Source of the DNA: Microbacterium sp. MYb62 | Lineage (GTDB): Bacteria > Actinomycetota > Actinomycetes > Actinomycetales > Microbacteriaceae | NCBI RefSeq assembly: GCF_002979475.1 | Contig: NZ_PCOY01000021.1 | Location: forward strand, 1-64,000 | Length of the DNA stretch: 64,000 nt | Reading direction: 5' to 3' | In this document: positions 49,377 to 57,715 of the stretch, piece by piece | Layout: each line of letters opens with the position of its first letter | Numbering within the stretch: position 1 is the first letter of the stretch | The notes under the pieces: model-generated | What the model was told of the DNA's origin: nothing | What the model saw: only the letters and a program-made list of their open reading frames with translations | Database searches by the model: none | Program-made: the position numbers and the translations under genes

Positions 49377-49889
49377 TCAGTAGTCGATGCGAGTGGCCGT
49401 GGTGCTCCACTCGGTGAAGGGGGCGATGCGCTGCGCAGGCGGCAGCACCTCCTGTGCGACCGGCATGATCGCACGGTCCTCCGCGTCGCCCTCGAAGTAG
49501 CGGTAGAACACCGCGTCGTCGAATCCGGCGTCCGCGGCGTCGTCGCGGTCGGCGGCGAAGTAGACGCGATCGATCCGGGCCCACAGCGATGTCGCGAGGC
49601 ACATCGGGCACGGTTCGCAACTGGTGTAGAGCACGGCGCCGCGGAGGTCGAAGGTTCCGAGACCCTGACACGCGTTCCGGATGGCGGTGACCTCGGCGTG
49701 CGCCGAGGGGTCGAGATCTGCGGTCACCCGATTCACCCCTTCGAAGACCTGCCCGTCGGCGGTGACGACGATGGCCCCGAACGGCCCTCCGGCGTTGCGC
49801 ACGTTGTCGGTCGCGATGGCGACCGCGCGGGCGAGGTACTCGGCGGGAGTCGGCTGCGGCCCGTTTCCGGGCACGGCGATACGGTTCAT
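49377..49889 (-). CDS. guaD: guanine deaminase (cytidine-deaminase fold)
   Basis: A 170-residue zinc deaminase closely like Bacillus GuaD: NAGGPFGAIVV, DPSAHAEVTAIRNACQGLGT with His-Ala-Glu, YTSCEPCPMCLATSLWARI with the zinc Cys pair, AADAGFDDAVFYRY, and the C-terminal Tyr (RIDY) that closes the GuaD active site. It converts guanine to xanthine for the adjacent Xdh. A tRNA adenosine deaminase is less likely given the C-terminus and context. AAGGAAG precedes the ATG. Confidence 0.92.
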   Translation of the reverse strand: MNRIAVPGNGPQPTPAEYLARAVAIATDNVRNAGGPFGAIVVTADGQVFEGVNRVTADLDPSAHAEVTAIRNACQGLGTFDLRGAVLYTSCEPCPMCLATSLWARIDRVYFAADRDDAADAGFDDAVFYRYFEGDAEDRAIMPVAQEVLPPAQRIAPFTEWSTTATRIDY

Positions 49890-50114
49890 GACGAAAAGCT
49901 TCCTTGCTGTCGTCGCAGTGATACGGCTTATCGGGTCAGGCCCGGATCGGGCCGTTCCACGAGATATACGTCGAACCGCTAGGTGTGCTTTGTCTGCCCG
50001 AAAGCCCCTGGTGAGGCCCGAGCTGGGACCGACTGTAACACCCGTGATCGCACACGTCCACCCTCGATGGAAGACGGATTCCGCAATGCGATAGGAAGCG
50101 AGCGCGATTCCGGC
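49890..50114 (-). promoter_or_regulatory. guaD upstream region with a possible weak operator pair
   Basis: This 225-bp gap holds TCCAC-CCTCGAT-GGAAG (50057-50073) and ATTCC-GCAATGC-GATAG (50078-50094). Each has one good half-site, and the two are again 21 bp apart. The pair lies 168 bp or more from guaD, and I see no convincing promoter beside it. A short hairpin GGCCCG-GAT-CGGGCC (49939-49953) is in the would-be leader. No known purine riboswitch core is recognisable. Confidence 0.3.
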
Positions 50115-51089
50115 TCAGGCCGCCGGAACCGCCGACTCCTCGGCGCACGAGAACCGCGCACGGTAGGCTGTCGGGGTGAGCCCGAGCACCCTGGCGAAGT
50201 TCTGCCGGAGCACGGCCGCCGACCCGAACCCGCACTCGTCGGCGATGTGCTCGAGCGGGAGGTCGGTGCGCTCCAGCATCCGCTGCGCGTGGATGATGCG
50301 CTGGCGCGCGAGCCACGCGGCCGGCGTCGCACCGTACTCGGCCTTGAAGCGGCGCGCGAACGTGCGCGGCGACATCAGCGCCCTGGCGGCGAGCTGATCG
50401 ACGCCGAGATCGTCGCGCAAGTGCTCCACCGCCCAGTCGGCGACGGCGGCGAGCGAGTCGGTGGGGACCACGGGGATCGGTCGATCGATGAACTGCGCCT
50501 GTCCGCCGTCGCGCTGCGGGGGAACGACCATGCGGCGCGCGATGCGATTGGTGAGCTCGGCACCCACCTCCTGCCGGAGCAGGTGCAGGCACGCGTCGAT
50601 CCCGGCCGCCGTGCCCGCGCTGGTGATGATCTTGCCGTCCTGCACGAAGAGGACGTCGGGGTCGATGTCGATCTGCGGATACATGGCGGCCATCGTGTGC
50701 GCATACATCCAGTGCGTGGTCGCACGTCGGCCGTCGAGCACCCCGGCGGCGCCGAGGATGAAGGACCCGCTGCAGACGCTCATCACCCAGGCATCGCGAG
50801 CGACCGCCTGCCGGGCGAGATCGAGCAGCAGCGGGTCGATGTCCGCCCAGCGCTCCCGGGGAACCGGGCAGAAGACCACGAGGTCGGCCTCGTACGCGAA
50901 GGACAGGTCGTGTTCGACGTTGACCGAGAAGCCGATCTTCGACTTCACGACCCCCGGCACCGGGGCGACGATGCGGAAGTCGAAGTTCGGCACGCCGTCG
51001 TCGGCACGGTCGAGACCGAACGCCTCGCACGCCACACCGAACTCGAAGGGGGCGAACCCGTCCTGGATCACGCAGGCGACCGTCTTCAT
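50115..51089 (-). CDS. GlxA-family regulator (DJ-1/PfpI domain plus AraC HTH)
   Basis: A 324-residue protein. Residues 1-180 are a DJ-1/PfpI-like domain with VMSVCSGSFILGAAGVLDGR (nucleophile-elbow Cys) and RATTHWMYA. The last 100 residues are an AraC HTH pair (DQLAARALMSPRTFARRFKA, LEHIADECGFGSAAVLRQNF). GlxA members bind small nitrogenous or peptide ligands and often control amine or ureide catabolism. GGGAG precedes the ATG at 51089. It borders the guaD-xdh unit, but what it regulates is not visible. Confidence 0.88.
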   Translation of the reverse strand: MKTVACVIQDGFAPFEFGVACEAFGLDRADDGVPNFDFRIVAPVPGVVKSKIGFSVNVEHDLSFAYEADLVVFCPVPRERWADIDPLLLDLARQAVARDAWVMSVCSGSFILGAAGVLDGRRATTHWMYAHTMAAMYPQIDIDPDVLFVQDGKIITSAGTAAGIDACLHLLRQEVGAELTNRIARRMVVPPQRDGGQAQFIDRPIPVVPTDSLAAVADWAVEHLRDDLGVDQLAARALMSPRTFARRFKAEYGATPAAWLARQRIIHAQRMLERTDLPLEHIADECGFGSAAVLRQNFARVLGLTPTAYRARFSCAEESAVPAA

Positions 51090-51102
51090 ATACACTCCCG
51101 AT

Positions 51103-51137
51103 TGGCAGTTTTCATACGTCGATAGTCTATTCTGCCA
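51103..51137. promoter_or_regulatory. inverted repeat upstream of the GlxA-type gene
   Basis: TGGCAG (51103-51108) and CTGCCA (51132-51137) flank 23 nt that contain AT-rich sequence and a minus-strand TAGACT (51123-51128) that could be the glxA-type -10. It is a possible autoregulatory site, also close to the divergent small gene. Confidence 0.35.
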
Positions 51138-51174
51138 CTCGTGGCGGTTCAACATCGAACGTAGCGTTTCTGCC

Positions 51175-51336
51175 ATGATACTCGTCATCGCACTCATCGC
51201 CCTCGCCGCGTGGGCGACTGTCGCCACCATCGTCGAACTCCGCCGCGACGGCTACCGCCGCACCCCGACCGACTGGAGCCGCGTCGCCGGACGCGACGTC
51301 ACCCAGCAGGCCGAGTCCGGACACGGATATCGCTGA
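51175..51336 (+). CDS. small single-pass membrane protein
   Basis: A 53-residue protein with one N-terminal hydrophobic helix (ILVIALIALAAWATVATIVE, residues 2-21) and a charged tail (LRRDGYRRTPTDWSRVAGRD). I do not recognise a family. The ATG lies 7 nt after TAGCGT (51162-51167), the leaderless pattern found elsewhere here. It is divergent from the GlxA-type regulator and 33 bp before a LysE exporter gene. Confidence 0.65.
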   Translation: MILVIALIALAAWATVATIVELRRDGYRRTPTDWSRVAGRDVTQQAESGHGYR

Positions 51337-51369
51337 GCACGCCTCCGCACCGAGGTGTATCGTCGGCTC

Positions 51370-52002
51370 ATGATCCCGCTCGACAACCTCGTCGCCTTCG
51401 CCGTCACGTCGGTGGTGATCATCATCATCCCCGGCCCGAGCGTGCTGTTCGTGATCGGTCGCTCGCTCTCCCTCGGCCGCCGCGCCGGAGTGCTCAGCGT
51501 GGTGGGGAACGCCCTCGGCACCGTGCCGGCTGTCCTCGCCGTGGCGTTCGGAGTCGGTGCGATCGTGGCGTCGTCGGTCGTCGCCTTCACGATCATCAAG
51601 ATCGTCGGCGCCGCCTACCTCGTGTGGCTCGGCGTGCAGGCGATCCGGCACCGGCACGACCACGCACCGGATGCCGGTCGCACTCCGGCCTCCGCGGGGA
51701 AGCTGCTGCGTCAGGGCTTCGTCGTCGGCGCGACCAACCCGAAGACCATCGCGTTCTTCGTCGCCGTGCTGCCGCAGTTCGTCGCCCCCTCCGCCGGTCC
51801 CGTGTGGGCGCAACTGCTCCTGCTCGGGCTCATCTTCCAGGCGCTCGCTCTCGCCTGCGACAGCGTCTGGGCGCTGGCCGCGGGAACCGCCCGCTCGTGG
51901 TTCGCCCGCTCCCCCCGCCGCATGTCGACGCTGTCCGGGACCGGCGGTGTGATGATGATCGGTCTCGGCGGCACCCTCGTGTTCAGCGGCGCGCAGAGCT
52001 GA
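51370..52002 (+). CDS. LysE/RhtB-family amino acid exporter
   Basis: A 210-residue protein with about six helices. The conserved GPSVLFVIGRSLSLGRRAG follows the first helix, then IVGAAYLVWLGVQAIR, and GFVVGATNPKTIAFFVAVLP with the NPK motif. It exports an amino acid or related metabolite. ATG at 51370 is 6 nt after TATCGT (51358-51363), indicating leaderless transcription. Confidence 0.9.
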   Translation: MIPLDNLVAFAVTSVVIIIIPGPSVLFVIGRSLSLGRRAGVLSVVGNALGTVPAVLAVAFGVGAIVASSVVAFTIIKIVGAAYLVWLGVQAIRHRHDHAPDAGRTPASAGKLLRQGFVVGATNPKTIAFFVAVLPQFVAPSAGPVWAQLLLLGLIFQALALACDSVWALAAGTARSWFARSPRRMSTLSGTGGVMMIGLGGTLVFSGAQS

Positions 52003-52066
52003 CGACGCGACGCGGGCATTCCGCGATTCCCCTTCGTGTCGGCCGAGGGAGGCTACGCTCGTCGTC

Positions 52067-52759
52067 ATGAGCGAGCCCCAGCAGCCTCCTGTTCCGACGT
52101 CCGAACCGCAGACGACGCCGCCCGCTCCTCCCGCGCCGGCACAGCATCCACCGGCACCGCATCCCCCGGCGCAGCATCCACCCGCACAGCACTTGCCCGC
52201 CGAGCCGCAGTACGCCGGCGCACCGCAGTATCCCGGCGCCCCGCAGTACCCCGCGGCCCCCGCTCCGGCCGCTTCCCCGCATGCGTTCCCGAGCACGGTG
52301 TCCGGCGGCCACGGCGCGCCGGCGCCCGCCACTTCGAATCCCGCCCAGCCGAATCCCGCCCAGCCGAATCCCGCCCAGCCGAATCCCGCCGACGCGTATC
52401 CCGCGGCGGGGTATCCTGCGTTCGCGCCGGCCGCTCCGGCGGCGCGCGCCGGCAACCCTCTCGGGCGGGTCGCCTTCGTGATCGCGCTCGTCACCTTCGC
52501 GATCGCTTTCGTGCCCGCGCTGGCCAGACCGTTCCTCTACTCCATCAGCTACGGGTTCGACACCGGTCTCCTGATCGACAACGTCGTCGGCGTGATCGCG
52601 TTCGTCGCCTACGCCGTCGCGCTGGTGCTGGGCGTGATCGCCGCGCGTCGCCCCGCCCCGCATCTGCTCTCGGGCATCGCGATCGGCATCGCCGGAACCG
52701 GGCTCCTGGGGTACGCCTCCGCCTTCGTGTCGATGCTCGCGTTCTACTGGCTCGTCTGA
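52067..52759 (+). CDS. proline-rich membrane protein, unknown function
   Basis: A 230-residue protein. The first 125 residues are a Pro/Ala/Gln-rich cytoplasmic tail with short repeats (HPPAQ, GAPQYP, NPAQP), and the rest has three hydrophobic helices (VAFVIALVTFAIAFVPALA, VVGVIAFVAYAVALVLGVI, GIAIGIAGTGLLGYASAF). This layout is common in actinobacterial DUF4190-like proteins of unknown role. The ATG is 7 nt after TACGCT. Confidence 0.75.
   Translation: MSEPQQPPVPTSEPQTTPPAPPAPAQHPPAPHPPAQHPPAQHLPAEPQYAGAPQYPGAPQYPAAPAPAASPHAFPSTVSGGHGAPAPATSNPAQPNPAQPNPAQPNPADAYPAAGYPAFAPAAPAARAGNPLGRVAFVIALVTFAIAFVPALARPFLYSISYGFDTGLLIDNVVGVIAFVAYAVALVLGVIAARRPAPHLLSGIAIGIAGTGLLGYASAFVSMLAFYWLV
52336..52390 (+). 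repeat. 15-bp tandem repeat in the proline-rich gene
   Basis: GAATCCCGCCCAGCC occurs three times exactly (52336-52350, 52351-52365, 52366-52380) with a partial fourth, encoding NPAQP units. The copy number may vary between strains without breaking the frame. Confidence 0.9.
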
Positions 52760-52805
52760 CACTTCGGCACCCGGCCGTCACGGGCGCCACGAGTGCGGAG
52801 AGGGC

Positions 52806-54035
52806 TCAGCGCGCGGCGAGCACCCGCGCGTAGACCTCGACCATCGCCGCCGTGCGCGATGACTGTCGGAACGCGTCGGCGACCTCGGGAAGCGGGGTCG
52901 GCGCCGTGCCCGCGGCGATGTCGGATGCCGCCTGCCGCAGGGTCTCCGCGAGCGCCGCGGCCCGCCGGGTCTCGAGCTGCCGTCCCGACAACACGGGGTC
53001 GACGTCGGGTACGGCCCAGAGTCCCCCGCCGAGCTCTGCGGCGATGTCGGGGTCGCAGATCACCGACGGCGTTCCGAGCGTGGCCGCCTCGAAAGGCGTC
53101 ATGCCCTGGGTCTCGAAGCCGATCGACGTCTGCACGAGCGCGTCGGCGGCGTGGATCCGCGCCAGGGTCTGCGGGTAGGTGAGCCGTCCGGCGAAGCGCA
53201 CGCCGTCGCGTCCGCGGACGATCTTCTCGGCAACAGCGCGCTGGGCACCACCGCCGATGATCTCGAGGTCCGCATCGACGTCCGCGGCGACGAACGCCTC
53301 GAGGAAGGGCAGCAGTCGCTTCTCGGGACTCATCCGTCCCAGCCAGACGAAGCGCGGCCGACCGGGTGCGCGCTCGGCGGGGCCGTCCGCGACGGTCTGC
53401 GCACGGAGGTCGTCGTCGATGCCGTTCCAGATCACGTCGACGCGGGGGAAGACCTGGTGCTGCTCGAGTCGTCGGGCGAAGTGCGTCGAGGGGGCCGTGA
53501 CGGCGGAGGCTCCGGCCGCGATCCCGCGCAGGAACGCCCAGCCGTCGGCGCCCGCGACCCGAGTGCCGATGCCGCGCATCGCGACGCGGCGCCATGCGTT
53601 CAGTGCGGCGAGCACGGGGCGATGGAGCGGGGTGACCGCCGCGATGCCCACGTCGACGCGGTTGTGCATCGTGTGCACGACGGGGATGCCGTGACGCTCG
53701 GCGTACCGGTGCCCGATGAACGCGCCCCAGAAGTCGGCCTGCACATGCACCAGATCGACCGGGGGCCGACGGGTCATCGCACGGTCGAGGAAGCGGTCGG
53801 TCGCACGTCCCGGCCAGCTCATCGAGTACTCGCGGTCGACGGTGATCGGCATCGAGGGCAGGTCGATGTACGCCCCGCCGTGGGATCCGGACGATGTGCG
53901 CGACCCGTGCATCTTCGGCGCGACGACCGTGACGGTGTGACCGGCGCGTTCGAGGAACTCCCGCTGGAGCCGCATCGACACCTGCGCTCCCCCGAGGGAG
54001 TCGAGGTGCTGATCGCCGAAGAAGACGATATGCAT
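52806..54035 (-). CDS. family 4 glycosyltransferase
   Basis: A 409-residue GT-B fold enzyme. The N-terminal domain has MHIVFFGDQHLDSLGGAQVS, and the C-terminal has PRFVWLGRMSPEKRLLPFLE, DLEIIGGGAQRAVAEKIV and FETQGMTPFEAATLGTPSVI with the donor-binding Glu. The acceptor and sugar are unknown; cell-envelope glycolipid or glycan mannosylation is likely for this type in actinobacteria. It is downstream of another GT4 gene, separated by 126 bp of tandem repeats that include its own start codon. Confidence 0.88.
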   Translation of the reverse strand: MHIVFFGDQHLDSLGGAQVSMRLQREFLERAGHTVTVVAPKMHGSRTSSGSHGGAYIDLPSMPITVDREYSMSWPGRATDRFLDRAMTRRPPVDLVHVQADFWGAFIGHRYAERHGIPVVHTMHNRVDVGIAAVTPLHRPVLAALNAWRRVAMRGIGTRVAGADGWAFLRGIAAGASAVTAPSTHFARRLEQHQVFPRVDVIWNGIDDDLRAQTVADGPAERAPGRPRFVWLGRMSPEKRLLPFLEAFVAADVDADLEIIGGGAQRAVAEKIVRGRDGVRFAGRLTYPQTLARIHAADALVQTSIGFETQGMTPFEAATLGTPSVICDPDIAAELGGGLWAVPDVDPVLSGRQLETRRAAALAETLRQAASDIAAGTAPTPLPEVADAFRQSSRTAAMVEVYARVLAAR

Positions 54036-54186
54036 GGCGGGCTACTCCGGCACTGACGCGTCGCGGCGCCGTGATCCGAGGGGGATACTGTGCATGGCGG
54101 GCTACTCCGGCACTGACGCGTCGCGGCGCCGTGATCCGAGGGGAATACTGTGCATGGCGGGCTACTCTGGCAGCGGCTCGTCGCGG
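54031..54186. repeat. 60-bp tandem repeat bridging two glycosyltransferase genes (MIRU-like)
   Basis: Two full 60-bp units (54031-54090 and 54091-54150, differing at one base) and a partial third (54151-54186). On the minus strand each unit carries ATG...TAG in frame, encoding a 17-residue peptide MHSIPLGSRRRDASVPE. The first unit overlaps the start codon of the downstream gene, and the partial unit contains the stop codon of the upstream gene. This matches the logic of mycobacterial MIRU elements. Confidence 0.9.
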
Positions 54187-55394
54187 TACAGCGCCTCGAA
54201 GGTGTCGAGGGTGCGGTTGATGTCGTGGATCGCGACGCCGTCGAGCGAGGCCCGCTGCATCCGCTCGTATTCCGCGGGTTCTGCGGTGAGCACGTCGGTC
54301 AGGCGCGCGGCGAGCTCGTCGACGTTCCCCGGCTCGAACAGGTACCCGTTCTCGCCGTCGTGCACGAGGTGCGGGAGGGCGACGGCATCCGCGGCGACGA
54401 TCGGCAGCGCCGAGGCCATCGCCTCCATGGTCGCGATGGACTGCAGCTCGGCGATGGAGGCGATCACGAACAGGCTCGCCCGCGACAGCAGCGCGCGGAG
54501 CTCCTCATCGCTCGTCCGGCCGTGGAACGTGACACGGTCGGCCAGTCCGAGCTGTGCGGTCAGGTGCTCGAGCTGTTTGCGCTGGTCGCCACCGCCGACG
54601 ATGTCGAACGTCGTCTCGAGCGCCGGGTCGAGTTTCGTCATCGCCTTGAGGATGACCTCGACCTGCTTCTCGGCGGTGAGCCGACCGACGAAGATGATCC
54701 GGTTCTTCTCGCGCGGGGCGACCACCGGGGTGTACTGGGTGCGATCGATACCGCAGCTGACGGGGATGACGCCCTGAACCTCGACGGTCTTCTCGAGGAA
54801 GTCGGCCGCGCGGCGCGTGGGGGTGGTGATCGCGCGGGTCAGGTCGAAGGTGCGCTTGGCGTCGGCCCAGGCGAACTTGAGCACCATGTCGTCGATGAAC
54901 TTCGGCATGGTCGTGTGGTCGAGGATGTTCTCGGCCATGACGTGGTTGGTCGCGATGACCGGGATGCCGCGCTCGTGCGCGATGTGTGCGAGGCCGCGGC
55001 CGATCACGATGTGCGACTGGATGTGCACGACATCCGGCTGCACCTGGTCGATGACCTTGCGGGCGTAGGGCTTCGAACGCCACGGCCACACGAACCGCAA
55101 CCAGTCGTGCGGAGCCCAGCGCACCGACGGCAGCCGGTGCAGGGTCATCGGCTCTCCCTCGATGACCTCGGTGTGCGGCTGTGCGCGACGGTAGGCCTGG
55201 TTCGGCGCGACGACGTGCACGTCGTGTCCGCGCTGCACGAGGCCGGCGGCGAGGCGCTCGGCGAAGCGTGCGGCACCGTTGATGTCGGGCGCGAACGTGT
55301 CGCAGCCGATCACGATCTTCAACGAACGGGGCGTGGTTTCGGCGGCGGGGCCGCTCGACGGATCGATCGGATCGTCGGAGGAGGTCACAGACAT
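54162..55394 (-). CDS. family 4 glycosyltransferase (PimB/MgtA-like)
   Basis: A 410-residue GT-B enzyme. It has KIVIGCDTFAPDINGAARFA at the start of the first domain, HIQSHIVIGRGLAHIAHERG, NRIIFVGRLTAEKQVEVILK, FDIVGGGDQRKQLEHL and VIASIAELQSIATMEAMASA with the donor Glu (AE-LQS...E). It resembles GDP- or UDP-sugar alpha-glycosyltransferases of actinobacterial glycolipids. An acidic, Ser-rich N-terminal 25 residues precede the fold. It ends inside the 60-bp repeat array and is probably co-transcribed with the next GT4 gene. Confidence 0.88.
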   Translation of the reverse strand: MSVTSSDDPIDPSSGPAAETTPRSLKIVIGCDTFAPDINGAARFAERLAAGLVQRGHDVHVVAPNQAYRRAQPHTEVIEGEPMTLHRLPSVRWAPHDWLRFVWPWRSKPYARKVIDQVQPDVVHIQSHIVIGRGLAHIAHERGIPVIATNHVMAENILDHTTMPKFIDDMVLKFAWADAKRTFDLTRAITTPTRRAADFLEKTVEVQGVIPVSCGIDRTQYTPVVAPREKNRIIFVGRLTAEKQVEVILKAMTKLDPALETTFDIVGGGDQRKQLEHLTAQLGLADRVTFHGRTSDEELRALLSRASLFVIASIAELQSIATMEAMASALPIVAADAVALPHLVHDGENGYLFEPGNVDELAARLTDVLTAEPAEYERMQRASLDGVAIHDINRTLDTFEALYRDEPLPE

Positions 55395-55519
55395 GCTGCC
55401 TTACGATGTGGCGGCCAAGGGAAAGCCCTGGTCGGGCGCTGGCCACTCTACCGGAGGGCCCTGATCACACGGCCGAGGCGTACCGGGCATCCCTCAGGCT
55501 CAGCCGTTAGCGTGGAGCC

Positions 55520-56107
55520 ATGCGACTGACTGCCGACGCCGATCCCCTGCTGTGGATTCCCGTGACGGATTCGCTCGGGTGGAAGGGCCGCCGGCATCGC
55601 AAGGCGGCGATCCGGATGCTGCTGGGCCAGGTGAACGCAGCGGTGGGAGCGACAGAGCGGCCAGGGTCGAAGTTCGGCGCGTGGGCGATGAGCCAGGCGG
55701 CGCCGATGCTGATGAAGCGGGCGGACGGACGCGTGCTGGTGTGGACGTGGAAGGCGGATCCCGAGCTGGTCGTGGCCATGGCGACCGCGCAGGTGCTGAC
55801 GCCGGACGTACGGATCGCGCGCGCGTCGATGCCGATGGACTACGACGACACGGAGTCGTTCCCCACGCGCCTCGGCGTGGGCGAGAAGCTGCTCGTGCCG
55901 ATGCCGCCGTCTCCCGCGTCACCGCCGTTCGCGACGTACACCTGGGACACGGGGACGCACCTGGTCACCCTGACCGCGGTGTGCAGCGACAAGGAGCGCT
56001 TCGGCACGCTGGTCGGCGCACTCGATGACCTGGCGCGCAGCCTCCGCATCGCCGACGACCTCACGGGCGGCGAGTCGCCCGACGTGCTGCGCCTCGATCC
56101 GGCCTGA
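55520..56107 (+). CDS. conserved hypothetical protein, 195 residues
   Basis: I do not recognise a family. The chain has no signal peptide or membrane helix. The N-terminal LLWIPVTDSLGWKGRRHRKA is basic, the middle alternates strands and loops (GRVLVWTWKADPELVVAMAT), and the C-terminal has HLVTLTAVCSDKERFGTLVG. It is a likely soluble alpha/beta protein. The ATG lies 6 nt after TAGCGT (55508-55513), the leaderless pattern. It is divergent from the glycosyltransferase unit and converges on the VOC gene. Confidence 0.7.
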   Translation: MRLTADADPLLWIPVTDSLGWKGRRHRKAAIRMLLGQVNAAVGATERPGSKFGAWAMSQAAPMLMKRADGRVLVWTWKADPELVVAMATAQVLTPDVRIARASMPMDYDDTESFPTRLGVGEKLLVPMPPSPASPPFATYTWDTGTHLVTLTAVCSDKERFGTLVGALDDLARSLRIADDLTGGESPDVLRLDPA

Positions 56108-56129
56108 TCGCCCTCTCCCCGCTACCGGG

Positions 56130-56513
56130 TCAGGACGCTGCTGGTCGGGTGGGGTCTGCCGGCGGCTGCCACAGTTCGATGGCGAGTCCTTCCGGGTCGT
56201 GGATGCGGGCGAAGGTTCCGTACTCGTCGGTGTTCCATTCGTCGCGACGTTCCACCGGGATGCCCTCGGATTCCAGGCGCGCGGCGAGCTGTTCGATGTC
56301 GGAGACACGCAGATTCAGCATGAACTGCTGGTCGGCGGCGAAGTAGTCGCTGTCGGCGGGAAACGGCGCGAACACGGTCATGCCCGCCTCCTGCTGCCAG
56401 ATACCGGTGTGGCCGGCGCTGATCCCCAGATGCTCCTGGTACCAGGTGGCTCTCGCCTCCGGCTCCCTGCTGCGGAAGAAGAGGCCGCCGATGCCTGTCA
56501 CGTCTGAGGTCAT
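56130..56513 (-). CDS. VOC-superfamily protein (glyoxalase/bleomycin-resistance fold)
   Basis: A 127-residue single-domain VOC protein with two beta-alpha-beta-beta-beta repeats: GIGGLFFRSREPEARATWYQ opens the first, RVSDIEQLAARLESEGIPV the second, and RIHDPEGLAIELWQPP closes it with the Glu typical of a metal site. The substrate is unknown. It is divergent from a MarR regulator by 93 bp. Confidence 0.85.
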   Translation of the reverse strand: MTSDVTGIGGLFFRSREPEARATWYQEHLGISAGHTGIWQQEAGMTVFAPFPADSDYFAADQQFMLNLRVSDIEQLAARLESEGIPVERRDEWNTDEYGTFARIHDPEGLAIELWQPPADPTRPAAS

Positions 56514-56562
56514 GTTCCCGTTGTAGTCGACGATGCGATGGCGATCCAGTAATCTCGCTTCG

Positions 56563-56599
56563 CCTCATTTAGTGAAGTGAGGTAACAGTGTCGTATACT
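56563..56599. promoter_or_regulatory. candidate MarR operator and promoter
   Basis: CCTCATTTAGTGAAGTGAGG (56563-56582) is an imperfect 20-bp palindrome lying where the marR -35 would be. TATACT (56594-56599) is a strong -10 ending 7 nt before the marR ATG. The element could serve both marR and the divergent VOC gene. Confidence 0.5.
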
Positions 56600-56606
56600 C
56601 ACGATC

Positions 56607-57062
56607 ATGGAACCCCTGCTCGTCGACCGTCTCCTCCAGATCTCGGATCTCTTCCAGAAGGACATGGCGCGCGCCTTCGAGGGCACCGGGCTCACTCCGG
56701 CACGCGTGCACCTGCTGTGGGTGCTGCAGCACGCCGGGGCCTCCACCCAGCAGGCGCTCGCCCGGCTCTGCGAGGTCACACCCCGCAACATCACGGGGCT
56801 CGTCGATGCGCTCGAGGCGTCCGGTCACGTCCGTCGCACGCCGCACCCCACCGATCGGCGTGCCGTGCTCGTCGAGCTGACCCCCACGGCCGTCGAGACG
56901 ATGACGCGGATGCAGGAGGAGCACGCCCGACTCGATGCGACCCTCGTGCAGGCGATCGCGCCCGAGGATCGCGCCGCGGTCGAGCGCGGAGTGTCGGCTC
57001 TCGCGGCACACCTGGAGAGTCTCGTCGCGGCGGCGAGCGCCGAATCCCGGAACACACCATGA
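56607..57062 (+). CDS. MarR-family transcriptional regulator
   Basis: A 151-residue winged-helix protein: LTPARVHLLWVLQHAGASTQ, ARLCEVTPRNITGLVDALEA (recognition helix), and GHVRRTPHPTDRRAVLVELT (wing with DRR). It starts at an ATG placed as a leaderless start. It overlaps by 4 bp the gene for a membrane protein, which is probably its main target, together with the divergent VOC gene. Confidence 0.92.
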   Translation: MEPLLVDRLLQISDLFQKDMARAFEGTGLTPARVHLLWVLQHAGASTQQALARLCEVTPRNITGLVDALEASGHVRRTPHPTDRRAVLVELTPTAVETMTRMQEEHARLDATLVQAIAPEDRAAVERGVSALAAHLESLVAAASAESRNTP

Positions 57063-57715
57063 CCGGACAGGTGCACGGCATCGCGGGCACGCCGACGCGC
57101 GGAGCGCGTATCCTCAACGCTCTGCACCGGGCGTGGATCGCCGAACTCCGCGTCTACTCGAGCATCGCGCGAGCGATCGCCCGCCGACCCGCGGTCCCTG
57201 AGGGCGGCACCGGTGTCGGCTATCACCGGCCGGTGCTCACGGTGCTGTTCATCTTCATCGGCCTCTCCGCGGTGGAGATCCCCATCCTCGATCTGATCGT
57301 CCACCCCTGGCCGGCCGTGCGTATCCCCCTGCTGATCCTGGGCATCTGGGGTGTCACGTGGATGGTCGGCTTGCTCTGCGCGATGCTCATGCGTCCGCAC
57401 ACGGTCGGCCCCGAGGGCATCCGCGTGCGCAACGGGCTCGAGCTGGACGTGTCCATCCGGTGGTCCGACATCGCTTCGGTCGGCATCGCGCGTCGGGTCG
57501 ACGAGCCCAAGCAGCCTCGGATCACCGGCGGGGAGTACGCCGAGCGGATGCAGGACGAAACCAACATCGAGATCGAACTCGAGAGACCGGTCGCGATCCG
57601 GCTCCCCGGGCTCGGCCCCAAGGGCGGGGTGCATCGGGTCGACCGCATCCGACTATGGGCCGACGACCCGCGCGCGTTCCTCGACGCGGCGCGGCCGTTC
57701 CTCATCGCGGCGTGA
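57059..57715 (+). CDS. membrane protein coupled to marR, unknown function
   Basis: A 218-residue protein with an amphipathic N-terminus, two close hydrophobic helices (about 60-80, VLTVLFIFIGLSAVEIPILD; about 88-112, IPLLILGIWGVTWMVGLLCA), and a soluble C-terminal domain of about 100 residues (GIRVRNGLELDVSIRWSDIA). It resembles small PH-like bacterial membrane proteins in layout, but I assign no function. It overlaps marR by ATGA. It ends one base before the next, opposite-strand gene. Confidence 0.75.
   Translation: MTGQVHGIAGTPTRGARILNALHRAWIAELRVYSSIARAIARRPAVPEGGTGVGYHRPVLTVLFIFIGLSAVEIPILDLIVHPWPAVRIPLLILGIWGVTWMVGLLCAMLMRPHTVGPEGIRVRNGLELDVSIRWSDIASVGIARRVDEPKQPRITGGEYAERMQDETNIEIELERPVAIRLPGLGPKGGVHRVDRIRLWADDPRAFLDAARPFLIAA

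Noticed and set aside
49890..50056. Purine riboswitch or other structured leader before guaD
   Set aside because: Only one short local hairpin is visible and none of the conserved junction sequences of known purine riboswitches can be found by eye.
51109..51125. TTTTC-ATACGTC-GATAG upstream of the GlxA-type gene as an operator copy
   Set aside because: Only the left half matches and there is no second site at 21 bp; the TGGCAG/CTGCCA repeat explains the region better.
54034..54777. Open + frame starting with three copies of a MAGYSG-type unit
   Set aside because: It arises because the 60-bp repeat is a multiple of three. The rest of the frame is antisense to a glycosyltransferase gene, and no ribosome site or promoter is seen.
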